From contig JANBPU010000243.1 of assembly GCA_027575805.1 (NCBI GenBank), positions 1-24,054 of the forward strand: DNA of 24,054 nucleotides, in the 5' to 3' direction. A program made the position numbers and the translations under genes. Below, in pieces: positions 19,662 through 24,054 of the stretch (position 1 is the first letter of the stretch; every line of letters begins with the position of its first letter). The stretch comes from Mycoemilia scoparia (taxonomy: Eukaryota > Kickxellomycota > Kickxellomycetes > Kickxellales > Kickxellaceae). Under the pieces are notes generated by a model. That model worked only from the letters and a program-made list of their open reading frames with translations, searched no databases and was not told the DNA's origin.

Positions 19662-19765
19662 TGACAGACCAGGGTCGTCCGGGACGAGCCTCAACTGTTC
19701 TGGAAAGTTGTCTCTGAAAAACTTTCATTCTAAACAGTTAGGAATCGTTCAGAACATGAATGAAG
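19662..19765 (-). repeat. LTR remnant (3' end of LTR)
   Basis: This matches 19975-20078 across its length, including CTGAAAAACTTTC and the GACAGACCAGGGT start on the plus strand. The match fades beyond about 19765, where gag-like coding sequence takes over. Confidence 0.75.
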
Positions 19766-19903
19766 GGCATTGGTAACTCGTTCGTTCAGCACGTTGTAGT
19801 TGCTTTCGAGTTTTTTGAAATGACTCTCAGTTTTCTGCTCAAGTTCAATGAGCTTCGCCATTATGTCACCCAGGGTAGGCTCAGGTACCTTTGGTTGTGA
19901 CAT
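19730..19903 (-). pseudogene. Truncated gag-like open frame
   Basis: 57 residues from ATG at 19903 to the stop at 19730-19732. The start (MSQPKVPEPTLGDIMAKL) leads into a heptad-like stretch (LIELEQKTESHFKKLESNY), the kind of coiled coil found at the start of fungal Ty3/Gypsy and other retrotransposon Gag proteins. The last residues are read from LTR-remnant sequence, so the frame is a deletion product and not a working gene. The Gag assignment is inferred mainly from its position just inside the LTR. Confidence 0.55.
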
Positions 19904-19974
19904 GGGGAGAAAATTTTTCTCAAGATAAAGATATGTAAAGGAAAAAGTCTTTCAGGGGAGGTGAAAGGAAAAAA

Positions 19975-20520
19975 TGACAGACCAGGGTCATCTGGGATGA
20001 GCCTCAACTGTTCTGAAAAAGTTGTCTCTGAAAAACTTTCGTTCTGAATGGTTAGGAATTGTTCAGAACAGGAATGAAAGACAAAGCACAAGAGTGTGCA
20101 AATAGCAGAATAAAAATATCATTCAGGATGAGTCTGAACAGGGAAAGGGAATGTGATAAAGAATAACAATAAAGAATCATCCTGAATGGGAATGGACGGA
20201 AAAGAATGATTTTAAATGGAAAACAATAAGGTTTATCTATAACTCTTCAACTCCTTTCAACCACAACTTTATTTCTGAATAAATAAAAGTATGATTCTAT
20301 AAAAGGTAATGAAGATAGCAAAACTCTTCATTAAACTAACTAGACTAATAAAAGGTAAGTGAGGATTACATCCTTGGGTTATGATTCTGGTTGATCCAGA
20401 ATTACTCTGATCAACTGAAAGTTGGTTAGAGTGATCCTGGATCGTCCAGGACAAACTTATTCCATCTGGAATCGTTCAGGGCAGATCATGTGGGCTACAG
20501 CCCAACAGCCCCTATTAACA
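19975..20520 (-). repeat. Long terminal repeat, near full length
   Basis: 546 bp with TG/CA ends on the minus strand. Its inner end recurs at 19662-19765. The outer boundary at 20520 is set by the place where MITE copy 3 resumes at 20521. Confidence 0.7.
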
Positions 20521-20559
20521 TTTGCCACAAAAACTTTATTTTTCAAAAGGTATTGCCCA
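20521..20559. mobile_element. MITE copy 3, right part
   Basis: CCACAAAAACTTTATTTTTC followed by a segment ending TATTGCCCA and then TA at 20560-20561 corresponds to the left end of copy 1 read in reverse (CACGAAAATTTACCCTTC, then ATTGCCCA and TA). With 19593-19661 it restores an element of about 108 bp, close to the 115 bp of copy 1. Confidence 0.65.
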
Positions 20560-21115
20560 TATAACAAGATTTATAATGGAACAGGTATATTCTGCTTCAC
20601 TTAATGTTATAATCCTTGTACTCTGCTCAATACAAGTTTATATTTATTTTTTCAAAAAAGTTTAATACTTTCAAATATCCTACTGATTAACACCTCCACT
20701 TTTCAATCTTTACTACACATATAATCTCTATATTATAATAATAGTGAAAGTGGTGGTGTCAAGCTGTCATTGTTTTCTCTTGATAAAGGTAACTCTCAAA
20801 GCCAAACATTTATACATTAATAAGAGCTTTCAAGGTACATTGTGTAATCCCAACCATAGTAACCAGCTTCACGCGAATTCAAGAAATTAACAATACTCGC
20901 AAATCTAGAAATATTTGGTCTATCTATCGAATTCAAATGCCAAGTTCGGTCTTAAACAGCCTTTTGTGTAATAGTAGACGTAAAACTTTGATGTTTAGTA
21001 TCACCCAAATTAATATAGCTGACCAAATTAGAGGTATCGCTTAGCACATAACTAGCAGTAAACTTTATCTAACAATGCTGTCCAAACTCAAACCATTATT
21101 AATTAATGATCCATA
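20560..21115. other. AT-rich intergenic stretch with no gene seen
   Basis: This lies between the split MITE 3 and MITE 4. Short open frames have no recognisable content. No RNA gene or repeat is evident. Confidence 0.5.
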
Positions 21116-21211
21116 TGGGTGATAGTTTTTGAAGGGTGCCTTTTGGTAGTTAATGATTAAAGGGACAATCACAGTCAAATGAGTGACTAAATCTTCAAAA
21201 AAAATCTCACC
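21116..21211. mobile_element. MITE copy 4 (96 bp)
   Basis: The left end is TGGGTGATAGTTTTTGAAGG after TA (21114-21115). The right end in reverse complement is GGTGAGATTTTTTTTGAAG, before TA (21212-21213). The interior TTAATGATTAAAGGGACAAT and CACAGTCAAATG parallels copy 1 (TGAATGATTATAGGGGCAAC, CACAGCTAAATG). Confidence 0.65.
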
Positions 21212-21400
21212 TATATACATAATTCCAAGATTCTGCGAATGGTCTTTTGCAAAATAAAAACCAAAACATTTTAAACAATAATGAATAGTGAACAAGCGCC
21301 ATCACATTGGATTTGAATATCATATTATTCCAAAGCCAAGGTACAAAAGCTCAAAATTGAGCATGAAACTATATTTAGTGGCCCATTGTAAAACAATAAT

Positions 21401-22117
21401 TTATAACCATGTTGATTCGAGATTTCGGAACCTCCTATAAACATACCCTACACACCCCAAAATCACATACAAACAAACACTATTTTTTAGGAGTGTAAAA
21501 ATTTCCTTACCTAGATTGAAATACAGGGTAATAAAAGTTGGGTAGTACACAGCCATAAGATAGCTCTTAGAGGGGGACGATGAACGCTCATTAATAAGAG
21601 TATCCAATTCTAGCTGAAAAGTCATAAAAGTCATACAAAAGCTTGTATAAAATGACCAACAAGACACACTTTGAGTTACACTCAGAAAAGCATCCATAAA
21701 AAATATTTTGTGGGTTAAATCTGAGCCCAGTTCATTTTCGTCAAGAACTCTCTTGCCAACTATATAAAAATATATTTGCAAAAGGACCTTCAATATGATG
21801 TTATCATTGCAGACCCAGAAACAAGCCACCATAATGTCTGTCAACATTACAATATCAGAAAAGATTCCTTTTGCATTATGGTCAAAGTCCGTTTGGTATT
21901 TGTACCAAAAAAACCCATGCCACGCCATGAACATAAGTATTATCATAGCACTTTGTCTGAGATCATGGATAGCCAATTCATCAGGTTGGAACACGATGGT
22001 ACCGTTGTTGGTCGACCTGAAAATACATGCCAGGCATTCAAACAAAAGCGAAAAAAGCGATGCAAAAGGGATCATTCTTTGACTGGGGAGCAAAAAAAGC
22101 GATGCAAAAGAGATCAT
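21401..22117 (-). CDS. Unknown multi-pass membrane protein (family member B)
   Basis: 238 residues from the ATG at 22117, or 224 from a second in-frame ATG at 22075. The open frame extends to 22135 without a further ATG. The two ATGs lie in two copies of a 42-bp tandem duplication. The region after the second ATG aligns with the start of member C: MIPFASLF with MVPFLSLL, then GTIVFQPDEL with GTIIFEPDEL. Further shared positions are KGIFSDIVMLTDIMVACFWV, a VCN motif and LQIYFYIVGKRVL. About five hydrophobic segments are visible, including LSVTQSVSCWSFYTSF and VCLYVILGCVGYVY. No catalytic motif or known domain is recognised. A TATAAATAG element (reverse complement of 22219-22227) lies 102 bp upstream of the first ATG. 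Function unknown; the paralogy argues that it is a real gene. Confidence 0.72.
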   Translation of the reverse strand: MISFASLFLLPSQRMIPFASLFSLLFECLACIFRSTNNGTIVFQPDELAIHDLRQSAMIILMFMAWHGFFWYKYQTDFDHNAKGIFSDIVMLTDIMVACFWVCNDNIILKVLLQIYFYIVGKRVLDENELGSDLTHKIFFMDAFLSVTQSVSCWSFYTSFCMTFMTFQLELDTLINERSSSPSKSYLMAVYYPTFITLYFNLGKEIFTLLKNSVCLYVILGCVGYVYRRFRNLESTWL

Positions 22118-22135
22118 TCTTGGACTGGAGAGCAA
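22052..22135 (-). repeat. 42-bp tandem duplication covering the start of member B
   Basis: Units 22052-22093 and 22094-22135 differ at about three positions. 42 bp is 14 codons, so the frame is kept and the initiation codon region is doubled. Confidence 0.9.
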
Positions 22136-22218
22136 AATGCAGCGAATGAGTTGGAGGGGGGGGATGTGAGGGAGAGTGTGTGTATGAGAAATGGCTTTGG
22201 CCTGGGGAATTTTAGTGT

Positions 22219-22227
22219 CTATTTATA
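22219..22227 (-). promoter_or_regulatory. TATA box of membrane-family member B
   Basis: TATAAATAG on the minus strand, 102 bp before the ATG at 22117 and 144 bp before that at 22075. Member C has AATAAATAG at 23656-23664, 109 bp before its ATG. Confidence 0.5.
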
Positions 22228-22950
22228 CATCCAAGCCCATGCTTGCTTTTGATCTCAGATGTTGTGACTGCTTAAAACCAAAAATTCATTATGAGAATAT
22301 TCTGTTGCCAAATAATTTTTATTTTGTAGCCATTGTAAATGTTTGGGAAAGTTTCAAAATTTAAATTTCAAAATTTTATATGCATACGTCACCAAATAAA
22401 ATTGTTACTCTAGTTATTTTTTGCCTATGCATTGTCCTTACTGAATCCAAAGGGCATACTGAAGTCCTAAATTACTCCGTTAAGATGAGAATTTCACCAG
22501 GAATGGTTGGAAGTTAGACAGGTATTGGGTGTGGCTGTATATTGGAATATTTTTATAAAACACTTTTTGTAATTGGCCAATATTTATAATTGTTTAAAAA
22601 ACTCGCACTATTTTTGTAAAAGCAAAATAATGGTTTTTTAAAAAAAATTCATACCATTTTTGTCAGTACCCTTGGAAAATACACCGCATATTGTTTAAAG
22701 TATGCATTTATTATAAGATCCTAACACAGTTTTTACAAAATAAAACTTGGAATTTTGTAAACAAGTGATTACATATTGGTTTTACAATGTATATATATTT
22801 ATCTAAACCCAAGTGCAAAAAAAGGAACTGGAAGCTATTGATGGCAAATTGCTATTGCTATTATTATTATTATAATGCAATAAATTGCCATTAATAAACC
22901 AATTCACTATTCAAAAATTCCTGCCTACATACACTACATCCTAACAACAC
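22228..22950. other. AT-rich intergenic stretch between the two membrane-protein genes
   Basis: This holds the 3' flank of member C and the distal upstream region of member B. It has long A/T runs and no convincing frame, RNA gene or MITE. Confidence 0.5.
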
Positions 22951-23547
22951 TCAAATGGTAAGGGAGTCATTCTTTAAAGATTTATACCATATCCAACCAT
23001 ATTTGATGAGCAATGCAAGTATATTCACAATGCACAAAAGCTCAATATATTTCCATGAACTGGTATTAGTGTGAGTTTGGTGGTATAGCGTAAAATATAA
23101 AAGCAAAATAAACAACATGGCATCAATATGCACTACAATTGATTTATACATTTGTCGAAAAAATTCCATAAGCAAAAGAATCATCGAGTATTCGGCATAT
23201 GAGCTTTCACATCTCTCCATAATACCATAGCCAATTAAATACAAGTAAGTCTGCAAAATGCTCAATGGTTTATAATCTCCGTTACAAACACAAATAGCAA
23301 CGGTCAAGTCAGCAAGCTTAAGGGCATCGGAAAACATTGCCTTTGTACTTCCCTCTCCAAAGAGTGGTTCAATCTTGCCCAAGAGTCGCCAGTACATCAA
23401 CCAGAATAGTAAAGTTAAAGCAGCACCAAACTTGGCATGCTTCATCGACAACTCGTCGGGCTCAAAAATAATGGTACCTTTACTAGTGGAATTGAGCATA
23501 CACTCCAGGTTATACACAAACACTAAAAGCGATAAAAATGGCACCAT
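22951..23547 (-). CDS. Unknown multi-pass membrane protein (family member C)
   Basis: 198 residues, single exon. The start at 23547 is the first ATG and gives a hydrophobic N-terminus (VPFLSLLVFVYNLECML) that may be a signal anchor or first membrane span. Then come the family motif GTIIFEPDELS at about 24-34, a span FGAALTLLFWLMYW, the segment KAMFSDALKLADLTVAICVC, LQTYLYLIGYGIMERCE, a span YSMILLLMEFFRQMY, and two more spans (MLFILLLYFTLY, LLCIVNILALLIKYGWIW). It shares these blocks with member B and, in its middle, with member A, but most positions have diverged. No known family is recognised. AATAAATAG on the minus strand at 23664-23656 may be its TATA box. Confidence 0.72.
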   Translation of the reverse strand: MVPFLSLLVFVYNLECMLNSTSKGTIIFEPDELSMKHAKFGAALTLLFWLMYWRLLGKIEPLFGEGSTKAMFSDALKLADLTVAICVCNGDYKPLSILQTYLYLIGYGIMERCESSYAEYSMILLLMEFFRQMYKSIVVHIDAMLFILLLYFTLYHQTHTNTSSWKYIELLCIVNILALLIKYGWIWYKSLKNDSLTI

Positions 23548-23655
23548 TTTTGGATTAAAATCAATGTGCGGTGAATGAGTGGATGGTTGTGGTGGATGTA
23601 GGTGGGAGATTCATAGATAGAAACGAACTTTTACTAACCTAGTAGATTTTATGGC

Positions 23656-23664
23656 CTATTTATT
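23656..23664 (-). promoter_or_regulatory. TATA-like element of membrane-family member C
   Basis: AATAAATAGG on the minus strand, 109 bp before the ATG at 23547, in the same relative place as the TATAAATAG of member B. Confidence 0.4.
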
Positions 23665-23985
23665 CAATTATATTCTTACTTGCTTGCTTATACGTGCCTA
23701 CTTAAAGAGTAAATTTATTGCAAAATTTTGATTTGTCAAATATTTTTTGGTTTAGTAGCCTGAGGATTCTTTCAATACAAATAGCTATCATGTTTTCTAC
23801 GAGGAATCATGGATTTTGCCTAAAATTCACCAAACCAAGGCCTATTTCTTTCTCATCACATCCTTTGGTATTACAATTTTTGCAGACATTTCTAGTACTA
23901 TAATTTAGAGGGAGAGAGAAAAAGCAACGTTATTGCAAATACAAATTAAGTTGATTTGCTAATTACCGATTAGAACTAGTAGATA

Positions 23986-24054
23986 ATGGAGGGTTACTTC
24001 AGGAAATGGTGCCAAATTATCTATGGAATACAGCTAATACTCAACATGGCCCTA
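23986..24054 (+). CDS. Possible start of a gene cut by the right edge
   Basis: An ATG at 23986 opens a frame of 23 codons to the window end (MEGYFRKWCQIIYGIQLILN...). In-frame stops lie just upstream. The context is AT-rich and the frame is too short to judge; it resembles nothing I recognise. Chance is a real possibility. Confidence 0.2.
   Translation, partial: MEGYFRKWCQIIYGIQLILNMAL

Larger units (their letters stand above)
19662..20520 (-). mobile_element. Internally deleted LTR retrotransposon
   Basis: Read on the minus strand, a complete-looking LTR occupies 20520-19975 (546 bp, beginning TGTTAATAGGGG and ending CTGGTCTGTCA, that is TG...CA). A 70-bp leader and a start of a gag-like frame follow (ATG at 19903). 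The frame then breaks into a 104-bp remnant of a second LTR (19765-19662) ending in the same CTGTCA. The two LTR ends differ by roughly one base in ten, so the insertion is not young, or the parts derive from different elements. No pol, protease or integrase sequence remains. The element interrupts MITE copy 3 and lies 216 bp upstream of the tRNA-Gly gene. Confidence 0.75.

Noticed and set aside
21065..21295. 76-residue minus-strand frame
   Set aside because: It reads through MITE copy 4 and its flanks, so it is not a gene.
21776..22252. 158-residue plus-strand frame
   Set aside because: Antisense to membrane-family member B. The paralog conservation supports the minus-strand frame.
1..24054. 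CRISPR arrays, bacterial operons, rRNA genes
   Set aside because: No regular repeat-spacer pattern, Shine-Dalgarno-led gene strings or rRNA-like sequence; the window is eukaryotic.

Overview
The window is nuclear DNA of a fungus. It has AT-rich intergenic DNA, GT-AG introns and a typical eukaryotic tRNA-Gly. It also carries several recognisable fungal proteins: a Pcs60-type acyl-CoA synthetase, a Dld2/D2HGDH-type FAD dehydrogenase, the ribosome-biogenesis DEAH helicase Dhr1/DHX37, a DUF7707-like GPI-anchored surface protein and an SRR1/Ber1 protein. I cannot place the species. The F-box/LRR-like gene and the unrecognised membrane-protein family point to a lineage with many lineage-specific genes.

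Layout. 1-412 (+): 3' part of an unknown multi-pass membrane protein gene, cut by the window edge. 771-885: a short inverted-repeat element (MITE). 961-2529 (-): F-box/LRR-like protein. 2530-6304: 3.8 kb with no convincing gene, leading to the TATA box of a two-exon GPI-protein gene (6305-7578, +). 7952-9299 (-): four-exon SRR1-like gene, convergent with the GPI gene. 9664-11271 (-): Pcs60-like oxalyl-CoA/acyl-CoA synthetase. 11272-13012: divergent intergenic region with a second MITE. 13013-14902 (+): D-2-hydroxyglutarate/D-lactate dehydrogenase. 14999-19061 (-): four-exon Dhr1/DHX37 helicase, convergent with the dehydrogenase, 96 bp between stop codons. 19376-19446 (-): tRNA-Gly(GCC). 19593-20559: a third MITE split by an internally deleted LTR retrotransposon. 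21116-21211: a fourth MITE. 21401-22117 (-) and 22951-23547 (-): two more members of the unknown membrane family.

The central genes are ordinary housekeeping or surface genes and do not form an operon-like pathway. The two metabolic enzymes (acyl-CoA synthetase and D-2-hydroxyacid dehydrogenase) are divergently arranged and could share regulatory DNA. The flanks are the unusual part. They hold a divergent, probably lineage-specific membrane-protein family with an almost identical patch shared in opposite orientation across 21.8 kb, an in-frame 42-bp duplication of a start-codon region, a small family of TA-flanked MITEs, and an LTR element nested in one of them upstream of a tRNA gene.

The multi-exon models (SRR1, Dhr1, GPI protein) were assembled by hand from splice signals, phase matching and protein-family continuity. 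No transcript or database search was available.
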